From Cladochytrium replicatum (lineage: Eukaryota > Chytridiomycota > Chytridiomycetes > Cladochytriales > Cladochytriaceae): a DNA stretch of 64,000 bases. The translations under genes and the position numbers were made by a program. Shown piece by piece: positions 31,840 through 43,006 of this stretch (within the stretch, counting starts at the first letter, position 1; each line of letters starts with the position of its first letter). Where the stretch lies: positions 124,001 through 188,000 of the forward strand of contig JAHLKD010000009.1 in NCBI GenBank assembly GCA_025526935.1, read 5' to 3'. The notes beneath the pieces are model-generated. The model had not been told where the DNA came from. It made no database searches and saw nothing but the letters and a program-made list of their open reading frames with translations.

Positions 31840-33950
31840 GTCTCGTAATCAATGCTGGGAGATGGTCATTGATCCCCTCACGATATGCGAGCACTAAAAA
31901 CGCTCTCACCAGTCTCTTTCCCTGGTGGCCCAGTGCTGCTGAAATGTCATCCCAAATTACATCAACCATTTACACGGATTCACAGTCTGGGCAGTTCCAG
32001 GTGTGCGAACTTAGAAATTCTTGGAGTTCTAGCACGTACGCGGTTTGAAGTTCACTGAGAGCTCATTTTGACAAAGTACTCGTTAATTAGGTGGATTGTC
32101 AGGTATCTCAATGCGCTTGATATCTTTAGCTCTGGTGAAGTTCACTCCTTTGGAGATTCGACAGGGGTGGTTCATATGTGGTCAGAGCAAAAGAATGCAA
32201 AGATCAACACATACTCGACGTCCACTGATCTAACGAGCCCCGTTGGGGTGGCACATTCGCATGGGTCTAGAGATCAAGTACTCCCGCTTCGGTGTGGGAG
32301 ACTAGACTTTGGGTTTTCAACAAAACGCTACACGCTGGGCTGCAAATCCACATCCAAAACTCCTATTGCAATGCTATTCTACAGTCTCTCTTCTTTCGCG
32401 GGTGAATGGCATTGAGGGACTTGCTCGTATCACATGTTCGGTCGGATTCTCGCAGCAAGGAGAGCTGCCTCAGCTGCGAGCTCGGTTATTGTATGCTTGT
32501 GGATGCGAACGGGTCCAAATTGTCAGGCCTCCAACTTCCTCAAGGCCTTTAGGAGCGTTCCTGAAAGTGAAAAGTTGAGTTACTATCTACTAGTATCTAG
32601 GCATAATATCTGATTCTCTGCGCTAGGAAACACGCTGGAGCTTTTTGAGGCTGAACCTCCCAGTCCCATGGTGTCGTATTAAAGCTTGATCCAAAAGTTT
32701 ACCAGCTTTATTCTTGAGCAGATGCTCAGGAGTTGGTAGACTGAGAAGAACCTTCATCAAAATCAGCTGAGACTGGTGGATCTGCAAGCGTTAAAGCTGC
32801 TGCTCTGTTTCAATCGCTGATGGCAATGCGGAAAGAATTGACAAGTCTGTGCCGCAATGCCAGGATGAGGTGGTTTGGGATTTGAATCCAATTTTCATCG
32901 ATTTAGCTTATTCGAGAAAGTATGCACATTGGTACAAGGAGCCAGAAATCCTCCTAACAGACTGTTATTCTTTTTTTAGTGGCAGCCACTCCTAGCCCGA
33001 AACAACCAGTTCTCAACCAACGTCTGGGCTAGGCGTCGTAACAACTGGACCTGGTTCCGCGTCCAGCACTTTCTCAGACATGTTGTCGCAATCACCTTGC
33101 AGAGCACAAAAGCGTGGTAGGCAACGCGTAAGCGCTACACATGCATGGCGGAAACCAAGAGATTACTGGAACTCCCCACGGTGGTAACTTTGATCCCTGA
33201 CGCAACAACAGAGGAAGTTTCAGATTATTGGAAAGTGGATTCAAATGGGTCACCATGCGTGCCAATGAGGTATTTTGGCAGCCACTACGTACATCAAACT
33301 GTCGGTTTTCATTCTCCGCGCCAAGGATTGGAATCTTAGTCGAAGATGGGTTTACGACTGAAGGAGATACACTCCCAGAGCTTGAGACAAGGGGCGATGA
33401 CCCTTCCTAGTTTGCCGTGTACGATTTGAGTGTCAGCTTTGCATATCATTTCTAATTGTGCAAAGCCAAATCCTCTATTTCCAGTCAGTCGTCACATTCG
33501 AAGTTCTTCATGATTCAGACCCCTGCACCTGATGGATTTGGGATGCACATTTATTGGACACGGTCTCAAAACGGACTCCTGTACAATACGGAAGCGCTCA
33601 GCTTTGTTGTGTTCTTGAGTTTCCATAGCTGATTGTCATTCTACTTGACATTCCGGTGCCAGCAAGTCATCGACACTATATATATTAACTGCTTTAAGTA
33701 TCGGCAAAGGCTTGGACTTCTTCTTGGAATCAATACTTCTCTGATTAAATTTTTGAATTAGGAAATTGGTTGCGATTTTTTGTAAAGTAGTATTGAACTA
33801 AGACATCCAAACTGAATCACATGACAGGATTGAAGATGCTCGCACGGTATTTGTAGGTCTGGCCATCCTCATAAATCTCCTCAAGAACACTCTGGAAAGT
33901 TCCTGTGTCAGAGCGCTTGACGTATCGCGTTACTGCATGCGCCTAACAAA
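31840..33950 (+). pseudogene. PAN2 deadenylase relic
   Basis: Scattered plus-strand blocks follow the order of PAN2, the catalytic subunit of the PAN2-PAN3 poly(A) nuclease. Propeller: YDMRALKTLSPVSFPGGPV and LKCHPKLHQP, then SQSGQFQVCEL (31.88-32.01 kb) and FGDSTGVVHMWS (32.15 kb). Pseudo-ubiquitin-hydrolase region: FSDMLSQS, then KRLLELPTVVTL and ATTEEVSDYW (33.08-33.24 kb). RNase D-like exonuclease: TFIGHGLKTD (33.55 kb), VIDT-like (33.67 kb) and SHDRIEDARTVF (33.82 kb). Each block is in a different frame from the last, with many stops, and the region is far shorter than the gene that would encode about 1,100 residues. The final block keeps the exonuclease HD..DAR motif. Clearly non-functional. 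Confidence 0.75.
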
Positions 33951-34540
33951 AGGTCGTCTCCACGGGTGAGTCAGGGTCGCTCCTTTATCGGCCACGTCAG
34001 GCACAAAATGAGGGTCAGCCATCGCAGGTATTCCAGCCCTGTTTACGTGGCTGGAGTTCCGTCCTGCATTCGAGGGTCACAGTCCCGTCTCCCGCCCATG
34101 ACCAAATATGGTAATAATAAATTTGTCTTTTGTGGCTGGCGGAGATCACACAGATCATACCTTGATCTTGCAGGCATTTAGCTCGCTATCGATGATAAAC
34201 AAAGCAGCGGGTAGACATGGAGAGAAGAAGCTACGCGCCACTTCAGATGGAGCTGTATGTAATTACGCAGAGAGCAACATGGTCGTGTTAGACTTTTGTG
34301 TGACGTGAAAAACATCAAAAATTCTCTCCACCAGCAATCCACACAAAATCCAAACCACTTCACAAACTCAAGAGACCGTCGCAATGGGATCCTCTGCCTC
34401 TTCACTCGGTTAGCAACAAGGATATTTTCAATGCATAGATTATACAAGTTCTGATATCGGCCGTTGCAGCGGATGAAGGACAAAGGCGAAGATTCAAATT
34501 GAGGCGTCCCGGTCGTTCTTCCAGGTCTCAAACGTCTTCG
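33951..34540. other. Intergenic, no gene seen
   Basis: Nothing recognisable between the PAN2 relic and the first methyltransferase start. It presumably holds the promoter of the latter. Confidence 0.4.
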
Positions 34541-36179
34541 ATGCAACGCCGTCTCTCCGAGGACGTTCCAGAAACCTCACCCGAATTTGTCAGTTTCAGT
34601 GATTTCGACGAGGACTTGCGTACCTACCATTCAGATACGGTGAGCTTGAGTCTGATGCTGGGAGTGGCTTCCTACTCAACTATTAATTTTGAAGAACTCT
34701 CCTTATGTACTTCCGGTAAGTTTGTAATATTCCTCTGTGAACGCTCATCTCACTCCTAATTGACCAGGACGATGTGATGGAGGGTAATACATGAATCTTT
34801 GCGATGTGCACAAAATTGAGATCCTTCGTGGTGAAGGAAATCGGTTGAACATGCAACATCACTTAGCTCGCATGGTATACAAGTGTGTGATTGCAAATTT
34901 GAAGTTTGACGTAAACTAAACTCTATCGTATCACACAATTAGCGGAAACAACTATCAATTTGTTCCAAAGGAGGCGCTGGAACGTGGAATGAAGATCTTG
35001 GATGTGGGGTAATAGGACATTTAAAGCTGTGTCATTGAGATCATTCCTGACGTTTACTTCTACCCTACAGTTGCGGAACAGCAATATGTGAGTCGATCAA
35101 CTTCGCTCTTGACAAATTTTAAAGAAACGCAGGGCTCTCGGAGATGTACAGGGACTTCCCAAGAGGAGAGTACCATGGAGTTGTAAGTTCAAACTCTTCT
35201 TCCGACTTGAACAGAGTACATACTCAACCATTCGCAGGACATCACAACGACGGCATGGTCCGACGTTTTCCTTCGGTAAAAATGGATTCTAGCCTCGAGA
35301 AGCAGCCTCACTTATAGATATGATAGGCTTGGTGCACAAATAACTTTGATTCGGGCAAATGTTCTCGAACGGTTACCCTGTAAGACAGATACTATTCTTG
35401 ATAACCCCTGAACTGAAAGCAATAATGAACGACAGACCCTGACAATACATTTGACTACGGTATCCACATGTCAATGTGTTACGGAATTGTTGCACTCACA
35501 CTCTCAAAGTCCACCAACAGGCCTTAATCGCGGGTATTCCTTCCAATTTGTGGCCGCAGGTCATTGCAGAGCTTGTTCGAGTGCTCAAACCTGGTGGATA
35601 TCTGGATTTATGCGAGGTACAACGCTGCCCGCCCGCGTCATTCAAAATTCCGGTTGCAAATAATCACTCAAACAGGCAGATCCGTTGCCATTGATGGCAC
35701 CGACCCCCAGGGCGGAGCGTTTCCACGAGATGATTGAGACCATGTTTAAGGCACGAAATCTTGATTTTCGCAAAGGCATGCTTTCACGATCTGCAACTTG
35801 AGTGTCCGCAGAGATTGATCGTTATTACCTAGCATACGAACTGCGAGCAATGGTTGGGCAAAATCCTGATTTAACCAGCATCCGTGCACTGCGACGAACA
35901 GTACCGATTGGTTGGGATAGCAAAATTGGGGACGTCCTTAGACATGACTTTCGCATTGCATACGGCTCCTCCCTGAGATCTTTTGTGACGACAGCAACAG
36001 GATTATCGCCGGAAGAATGGGAGAGGCTTGTGGAAGGTGTGTTGGACGACTATGCAGCTGGGCAGTCGTTCATCAATGCGGTAAGTGTGATGTGTGGAAA
36101 TCAATCTGGTTTCGTCTGTAAATTGTTTCTTGAATAGTTCCGAGTTGGTGCAAGAAAGATAGTTCCTGATCCCGAATGA
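34541..36179 (+). CDS. LaeA-like SAM-dependent methyltransferase, copy 1
   Basis: Fourteen exons fit phase throughout (34541-34639, 34695-34715, 34768-34783, 34837-34882, 34943-35008, 35071-35087, 35133-35182, 35238-35275, 35318-35379, 35436-35459, 35510-35616, 35676-35775, 35833-36080, 36138-36179) and give 311 residues. This is a class I methyltransferase of the large fungal LaeA/UMTA-like family. Seen: NSPYVLP (the YxLPN-like start), NNYQFVP, motif I MKILDVGCGTAIWLSEM, YHGVDIT, PDNTFDYVH and VRVLKPGGYLDLCE. Motif I has Ala where the third Gly of GxGxG is usual. The intron at 35776 begins with GC rather than GT; the homologous donor in copy 2 is GT. Exons as short as 16, 17, 21 and 24 bp are unusual. 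Methyl acceptor unknown. Two further copies follow in tandem. Confidence 0.85.
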
Positions 36180-36429
36180 ATCTTTTCATGTTGACGAACT
36201 GCTTCTGAAACAAAATCTGCTGCTGATCAACACATCGTCTGAAATGGCGGGGAAAATCTGTCATATGTTATTCGATATTTTTTTGCTTGAACATAATGAA
36301 GGAGTATCCATTCATGATAAACTTGTTCAGGCCGATGTCTGACTGAGTGACATATTGATGCGCAAGGATATGGCAAGTAACCTGCATTGACAGTTTTGTT
36401 CGCACATGCTGTATAAATATTCCTCCACA
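36180..36429. other. Spacer between methyltransferase copies 1 and 2
   Basis: AT-rich, no coding signal. The 5' exons of copy 2 are not recognisable here. Confidence 0.35.
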
Positions 36430-37475
36430 CCCACCAAAAGACTTATCCGCCTTCACCAATATTTGAGTCCCCACCAGTTTCGTTCTTGAAAATTGTAGTT
36501 TTATCGGTTGGTCGGGTATCGGAAATATACAGAGACTTTCCGACCGGAGAGTATTACGGTGTCGCAAGTGGGGCTTTATCCCAGAAGCTTGAACATGACA
36601 ACTTAAATTAAAGCCGCAAGAACATCACGGCAACAGATCGGTCGGACGTTTTTCTTCGGTAAGCTGTGGATATCGATAGCGGGCGATAGATCTGCTCACG
36701 AACTTAGACAGACTCCGCGCACAGATTAGCTTGCCCGTGACAAATGTGCTTTAACGATTACCCTGAAAGAGTACATTCCCTTCAGTTTATTTGTACTAAC
36801 AATTTAATGCACTTATCCGAACAACTGTTTTGACTATGGTATCCAAACATACGCATTAAATGATGCAGTTGTCTTACTGCTTTTGTTAGTGCACCAGCGG
36901 GCGCATATTGTTGGCATTCCTTCCAACATCATCTCCGAGTTGGTTCGAGTACTGAAACCTGGCTGGTGCATATCTGTATTTGAGCGGGGTGAACTGAAAT
37001 CGTCGCCATTCCTTTCGCATCCTGAAGCATTTTTCGAACACACACAGACACATGGCCATTGATGGCGCCAAACCCCTGGGGCCGAACGATTCCACGAGAT
37101 GGTCGAGACCATGTTAAAGGGACGAAATCTCGATTTTCGAAAAGGTAAGATTGGAATGCTGCACTCTTGGCAAAGAGAAGTGTTAACCGCTCATCCCTGA
37201 TTAGCGTACGAGCTGCGCGCACTGGTAAGTCAGATGCCCGGCCTCACAAGCATCCGTGCAGTGCGAAGAACAGTCCCTATTGCTCGGGACAGCAAGATTG
37301 GAGACGTCCTCCGACACGATCTCCCCATGTGTATGGGAAATCTATGCTGCATGACTATTCCGCTGATCAGTCTTTCATTAGTGCGGTAAGTGTCGCTGGA
37401 AGCATATTTTGTCTCGGATAACGATTATCTCCGAAGTTCCGAGTTGGAGCGAGAAGGAACGATTGTATCAAATAG
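36430..37475 (+). pseudogene. LaeA-like methyltransferase, copy 2 (dead)
   Basis: Blocks equivalent to copy 1 exons 7-14 are visible: EIYRDFPTGEYYGV (36.53 kb), ITATDRSDVFLR (36.64 kb), RLRAQISLP (36.72 kb), HQRAHIVGIPSN and ELVRVLKPG (36.9 kb), ARNLDF-like text (37.12 kb), and HDYSADQSFISA then FRVGAR (37.35-37.46 kb). Damage: the motif-I exons are absent. A TAA replaces the Glu codon after NVL (about 36.75 kb). GGY of the post-I motif has become GWC. About 70 residues before HDYSADQ are deleted. Confidence 0.8.
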
Positions 37476-37810
37476 AACATCATGTTTTCGTTGCATCCTC
37501 ATTGGAGGATCATGTGAGATATGTTATTTTTGGCTCTGGTAACAAGATAAACCAGAACTCTTGAGTCATAATCCACCTTGCGTTTTTTTTGTTGGTGTGG
37601 GGACACAAATCAAAATTTATCAATGCCGAGAACACACAGGGCCTAGTTTGCACATTTGTGAACCCAAAGCCGAGCCACGGAGCAATATACCTGGATCTTT
37701 CGTATGAGCTCGCCATTGCGGAACTTCCGCGCAACGGGGTCAATATTTGGAAGAAGATCTGGTCTGCACAGGAATGAAATTGGGCAACTGAGCTGATACT
37801 TACCCAACAG

Positions 37811-39503
37811 CACAAAGTAACGAGAACACAGTTGAGGTGGATAAGAGAGCAGCGGAGTCGTGGACGGCGCTAGCACAGTATCGACCGTCTATCGAGGCTC
37901 AGCTGCAAAGACCGGGCCTTCGCACTTTTCATGGAGACAGGGTGGGTGGGCGTCCCTAACTAACCCTTCTAACCGTATTGCATAAATCTAAACGATTGAT
38001 CGATTGAAAACACAAACCGTTCGGTCGTATTTGATCATTCCAGCATTCTCCCTATGTCTTTCCAGTAAAGTTTCTTTTCATCCGTTAGTTCAAAAAAAAG
38101 TTGCTAAATTGCTGTTTATAGGACGATGTAAAGGAAGGCATGCGTCTCAACAAAGAACACCAGCTTATTCGGCAGGCATTCAAGTAGGAATGATATCACT
38201 GCGTTGACACCAGGATTCATGATATCTATATTCCTTTCTGACAAAGTGGGTTCAATTTCTGGTCGATTCCGCGAACACTTCTCGATAGTGGAGTCAATGT
38301 TTTGGATGTTGGGTGAGAAGATAGTCCGCTCAAGGGAACGTTTATCTGACATCTTTCTCTAGATGCGGAACTGGAATCTGTGAGAATCCAAATGATTTGG
38401 CGACAGCCTGAAGCTGATCAAACTTCACAGGGCTCTCTGAAATTTACCAAGACTTTCCGAGATGTCAATTCTACGGCGTGGTAGGTTTCTTTCCGGGATG
38501 GTAAAGAATTCTTTAAGTGTCAGAATTGCAGGACATTACCACCTCGTCTTGGGCAGATGTTTTCCGACGGTTTGTAGTAATGGATAGATAAGCAGTGCAC
38601 TGTTCTCACATTGTTTGTCAAAGACTTGGAGCAAATATCCGATTCACCCAAGGAAACGTTTTGGTGGGTCTTCCATGTATGTTGGTTCACTTCGTTACAG
38701 TCGCACTCGGACGTCTAATTAGTACTTATAGTTGAAAGCAACACATTCGACTACGGTGAGACGCTGGGGGTCGTAATCTGTACCTACTAGCTAGAGGCTA
38801 ATAAAAACAGTCCATCAACAGGGATTGATCTCCGGAATACCAGAATCAAAATGGCCTGTTGTCATTGCAGAGCTTACAAGGGTCCTAAAACCGGGTGGTT
38901 ATTTGGATTTAGTAGAGGTAATTAGTATCCGCGGTTAATACTTCGCTTTGCTAATGGGGCTAAAACAAGATGGATCCATTACCATTGGTTGCGCCAACAC
39001 CTGCCGCTGATCATTTCGGCAATCTCGCTCACCAAATGTTTCTTGCACGTGGTGTGAATTTTAGAGTCGGTGCGTACCTGTTCCGCCCACATCACTATGT
39101 AGTCCAACAATCTGCTTCCTCAGTGTATAACTTGCAGCAACTAGTGGAGAACGATCGGAATTTATCACATACCACCTTGGTCCGTCGAACAGCACCGATT
39201 GGTTGGGACGGCAAGATTGGCGAGGCTTGGAAAGCAAACTTGAAGGATATGTATGGGGGGATGCTGCCATTCGCGTGTCAAGCACTCCGAATTACTTCTG
39301 ATGAATGGAGCGAATTGGTCGAAGCAGTGCTCCAGGTCATTTTTTCAGAATCGGAATCTTGAAACATTTGCTCATTTACTTGTAGGATTATTCTGATGGA
39401 AGCTCGTTTACGAACATGGTAAGTTGATGCCTGCTTTCCTTTCCGTCGCTTATGTCAATTGGTGAGAAAGTTCCGGATCTGTGCAAGGAAGTCAAATTAT
39501 TGA
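37811..39503 (+). CDS. LaeA-like SAM-dependent methyltransferase, copy 3
   Basis: Exons parallel to copy 1 can be joined in phase from 37811 to the stop at 39501-39503. Blocks: RTFHGDR, HSPYVFP, RLNKEHQLIRQAFN, motif I VNVLDVGCGTGIWLSEI (with the standard GxGxG), FYGVDITTSSW, NTFDYVHQQGLISGIPES, TRVLKPGGYLDLVE, then VRRTAPIGWDGKIG and a last exon FRICARKSNY. No stop was found across the joined exons. The first exon with the start codon was not found; an acceptor (CCCAACAG) at 37801-37810 shows that at least one exon lies upstream. At 39.07 kb a 33-base GT...AG stretch is in frame and is read through. Function as for copy 1. Confidence 0.75.
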
Positions 39504-39728
39504 GTGATACTGCCCACTCCAAAAATTAATAATTATACAGCTGCTACTTTCTGTTTTCTTCTCTTCATTTCTGATTCACTGCAATGTTCCAACTTCTATT
39601 TCTGGTCAACTTTTTCCAATTGATGACGTCATGCTTCAGCTTCAGATCTCCAAATGGCTTGGCCCTGCCAATAAAACGCCTGGACGTTCCGGATAAATTT
39701 GGGTCGATCAACTGACACGGAACACGAA

Positions 39729-40837
39729 ATGACGACGCTGCAGGTGTTCCAGCCAAACTTGTTCAAGGGAAAGGTCGTGTTCACAACGGGCGGAGGCTCG
39801 GGCATTTGCAAGGGAATGACAGAGGCATTGATGCGGTATGGATGGATCAGATATTCGTTCTGATGATCCAATTTAACTGAAATACCATCCTCATAGTCAC
39901 GGTGCCGATGCCGTAATCTGCGGCAGGACCTTTGACAAGCTCAAGGCATCTGCGGAAGAGCTCTCTTCCAAAACAGGTGAGCCGGGAAAACCTGAGCCGA
40001 TTGATTCTCAGACTGTTCTAACACACATCCGTTTAAAGGCCAGAAGTGTATCCCAGTTGCCGCGGACGTTCGCAAATTCGAAGATCTCGCAAAGGCGTTC
40101 GAGGTTGCCAAGAGCACTTTCGGCAGAGTGGATATTGTCATTGCCGGCGCTGCAGGAAACTTCCTTTCCAGCGCTGAACGGATTTCGCCAAACGGATTTA
40201 AGGTTAATTATCTTGTGCAGTTTGTTGACGTGCGTTCTAAATCTCATGGTTTCTGTACGCCAGACTGTTGTTGATATCGACCTCATTGGAACATTCAACA
40301 CCGCAAAAGCGGCTTTGCCCTACCTCAAAGAATCAAAGGGACTGCTCTTGAGCGTATCTGCGACTTTCCATTACGTCGGGAGCCCACTGCAGGTTAGCAA
40401 TAACCGAGGTCAGATGGTAAATATTTCTCACATCAAAAATAGGTTCATGCAGCTGCCGCCAAAGCTGGTGTAGATGCAATCACCAGGACGCTAGCTGTCG
40501 AATGGGGTGCCTATGGGATCAGGGTGAACACCATTGCCCCTGGCCCGATCGCGGGAACTCTAGGCATGGAAAAGTTGTCATCCGGCGGAAAATTCGAGGA
40601 CGCAATCACGGCCAACGTACCTTTGAAACGATACGGTAAATAGTCAACTTATTAATAGCTTCGTCGTTAATAATGTGCTCTTCAGGGACAATTATGGACA
40701 TCGAGTATGCCACGCTCTACCTCGCTTCGGCCGCGGCTTCCTATGTGACAGGTGCTGTGTTGGTTGTGGATGGTGGATCGTGGCTGGCGAGGGGTGGGGT
40801 TGGACAAGATGAATCGCAATGGAGAGGGAAATTGTAA
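39729..40837 (+). CDS. SPS19: Peroxisomal 2,4-dienoyl-CoA reductase (SDR family)
   Basis: Six exons (39729-39835, 39897-39976, 40039-40202, 40264-40392, 40443-40635, 40686-40837) give 274 residues. The enzyme reduces 2,4-dienoyl-CoA with NADPH so that polyunsaturated fatty acids can enter beta-oxidation. Rossmann motif TGGGSGICKGM with the following HGADAVICGR, the NAG-equivalent block AGAAGNFL, NGFKTVVDIDLIGTFN, and the family block AKAGVDAITRTLAVEWG followed by GIRVNTIAPGPI all match the DECR2/SPS19 branch, which has this Asn-Phe-Leu and KAGVDA arrangement instead of the classical YxxxK. The C-terminus is GKL, a weak variant of the peroxisomal targeting signal SKL. Yeast SPS19 ends in SKL. 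Confidence 0.9.
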
Positions 40838-40995
40838 ATTAGTGTGTGTTCCTCACCTGGAGATGTTGACTTGATCTGTGAGGAAACTGTGTGTCAAAGG
40901 AGAAAACATGTGAAATTGATTCAGCATGCTTCGTGATTGGCCTAACTTTGCGAGGATAGTTAGCAGACTAGAGATCACTTTGAACATCAGCGGCA
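40838..40995. promoter_or_regulatory. Short intergenic region before the ammonium transporter
   Basis: Only 158 bp separate the reductase stop from the transporter ATG on the same strand, so both the terminator of the first and the promoter of the second lie here. No GATA-factor cluster is obvious by eye. Confidence 0.3.
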
Positions 40996-43006
40996 ATGGA
41001 GGTTAATCCCGTGAACTCCGTGAGCACCCATCTCAATTTGACCTTAACAAATCCGGCTGGCAATCTTGCCGATGTTGGATATGCTTCCACCGGGTTCATG
41101 ATAATATGTGCTGGTGAGGATTGAAGACACACACGCTGGCCCATAATGATGCTATAAGATTCGTAGCGCTGGTCTTTTTCATGATCCCAGGACTGGCCCT
41201 TCTCTACTCTGGCCTCTCGAGAAGCAAAAATGCTTTGTCTATGATGCTGATCTGTGTAGCCGCGGCTTCCATAGTCATGGTTCAGGTGAGAAGAAGATAG
41301 TTGGTGATCAGCTCTCGCTCATCGTGGTTTTGGATTATTTTCGCATTAGTGGGTGATCTGGTAAGTTAATTGAGCGATTGTGACCAACATTGTCTGATGA
41401 TCATCCGCGACAGGGGATTCTCCCTCGCGTTCTCGGAAACCGGATCGGTCTTTATCGGTGACTGTGCCTGGTGCGGAATGACAGCGATCGGCTCTCAAGC
41501 TGCAGTGACCCTCACGACCTGGGTCCCGGTGGTCGCCTTTGCTTTGTACCAGCTCATGTTTGCAGCAATCACCCCTGCAATCATCTTTGGCTCACCAGCT
41601 GAGCGAATGAACATGATCCCAGCGATGCTATTCGTCTTTATATGGTCGACCGTAGTTTACGACATTGTCGCATACTGGTACTTTACCTTTACTATCCCAT
41701 CCACACATTCTTTGACGTAGTTTGAACTTTGAGGACATGGTCTGCCAAAGGTTGGGTGCGTAACATGGCTTGTGTTGCTAGCGCACACGCAAACGCTCCA
41801 TGCTTCAAAGGCTCACTTGATTTTGCCGGTGGCGGACCTGTCCACGTTGCATCCGGGTTTGCTGGCCTTGCATACTCGCTGGTTCTCGGTCGCAGGGCTG
41901 CCCATGATGCAACAACCGAAGGAGAGCACAACCCTTATCGCCCACACAATCCTGCAAATGTTACACTGGGAACATGTATCTTGTGGTTTGGTTGGTTCGG
42001 GTTCAATGCTGGATCTGCGTCTGCAGCGACGGCGCGTGCCGCCATGGCTGGCCTAGTTACCACTGTTGCGGTAGACAATCTATTATTTTTGATGTTTATT
42101 AGACCTGATAACTTTTCAAGGCTGCTTCGGGTGGAATCACTTGGTTGATGTTTGATTACATTTTCACACGAAAACTGAGTTCGGTTAGCTTGAGCTCTGG
42201 AATTGTCGCAGCATTGGTCGGTATTACTCCTGGAGCAGGATACGTTGCTCCTTGGGCGTCCATCGTCATTGGATCCGTAACTGCCCTCGTATGCAACTTG
42301 GCCTGCTCCGTAAAGCACAAGCTTGGATTTGACGATGCGCTCGACGCATTCGGTTTGCATGGTATGACGGCGTGAGCACCAATCTCAATTTTAACGACTA
42401 ATGTATTTGATTTTTATAGGCGTTGGTGGAGTTGTTGGAAACCTTCTTACTGGAATCTTTGCACAGAAATGGGTTGCTAGCCTCGATGGAACCGGAATTG
42501 ATGGTGGATGGCTTGACGTAGGTCCATGGGATTGATATCACTCATAACATATGGCTGACCCACTTTGCATATCGAAGGGAAACTTCATCCAGCTCGGATA
42601 TCAACTTGCAGGCACTGCCGCGATTGCTGTATGGTCTTTTGGCATCTCGTACGTTATCTTGAGTGTCCTCAACTTGATCCCTGGTCTTCGCTTGCGTGTT
42701 CCCGAGGTAGTTGGATACAAAATGGAACCTTCATTAACACTAACCTGTACCATGAAGGAATCCGAGTTGCTGGGTCTCGATGTCTCACACATGTATGCTG
42801 ATCACTCAAAGCATTCTTTAGTACAAAATGTTAATGCTTGGTGATGTTGTAGGGGTGAGCAGATGTTTGAGTTTGCGACTCTAGCAGACCTTCGAGCGGA
42901 TCGGGAGAGTCTGGAGAAAAGCGGGGCTATTCCAGCTGAGGGAAAGAAAAAGCAGAAGCAACCAGCCTACCCGCCTCCTGAAGAGTCTGGATCCTCATCA
43001 ACTTAG
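40996..43006 (+). CDS. Ammonium transporter (AMT/MEP family)
   Basis: Ten exons (40996-41113, 41167-41285, 41350-41360, 41414-41677, 41734-42070, 42121-42361, 42420-42517, 42578-42706, 42758-42792, 42853-43006) give 501 residues, typical of AMT/MEP/Rh plasma-membrane channels with 11 helices. Seen: GLALLYSGLSRSKNALS, GFSLAFSETG, SPAERMN, the first pore His in LDFAGGGPVHVASGFAGL, ILWFGWFGFNAGS, and the second pore His in DDALDAFGLHGVGG. The C-terminal cytosolic tail keeps ELLGLDVS and HMGEQMF, the regulatory segment. Exon 3 is only 11 bases (TGGGTGATCTG). The acceptor of intron 1 is set at 41166, because the nearer AG at 41159 would cause a stop. Confidence 0.93.

Noticed and set aside
39072-39110. 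A 33-base GT...AG stretch as an intron in methyltransferase copy 3
   Set aside because: It is shorter than any other intron here, a multiple of three, and open in frame, so reading through is simpler.
41159-41166. The nearest AG as acceptor for intron 1 of the ammonium transporter
   Set aside because: It would place TAG in frame two codons later. The next AG restores ALVFFMIPG, the expected helix.
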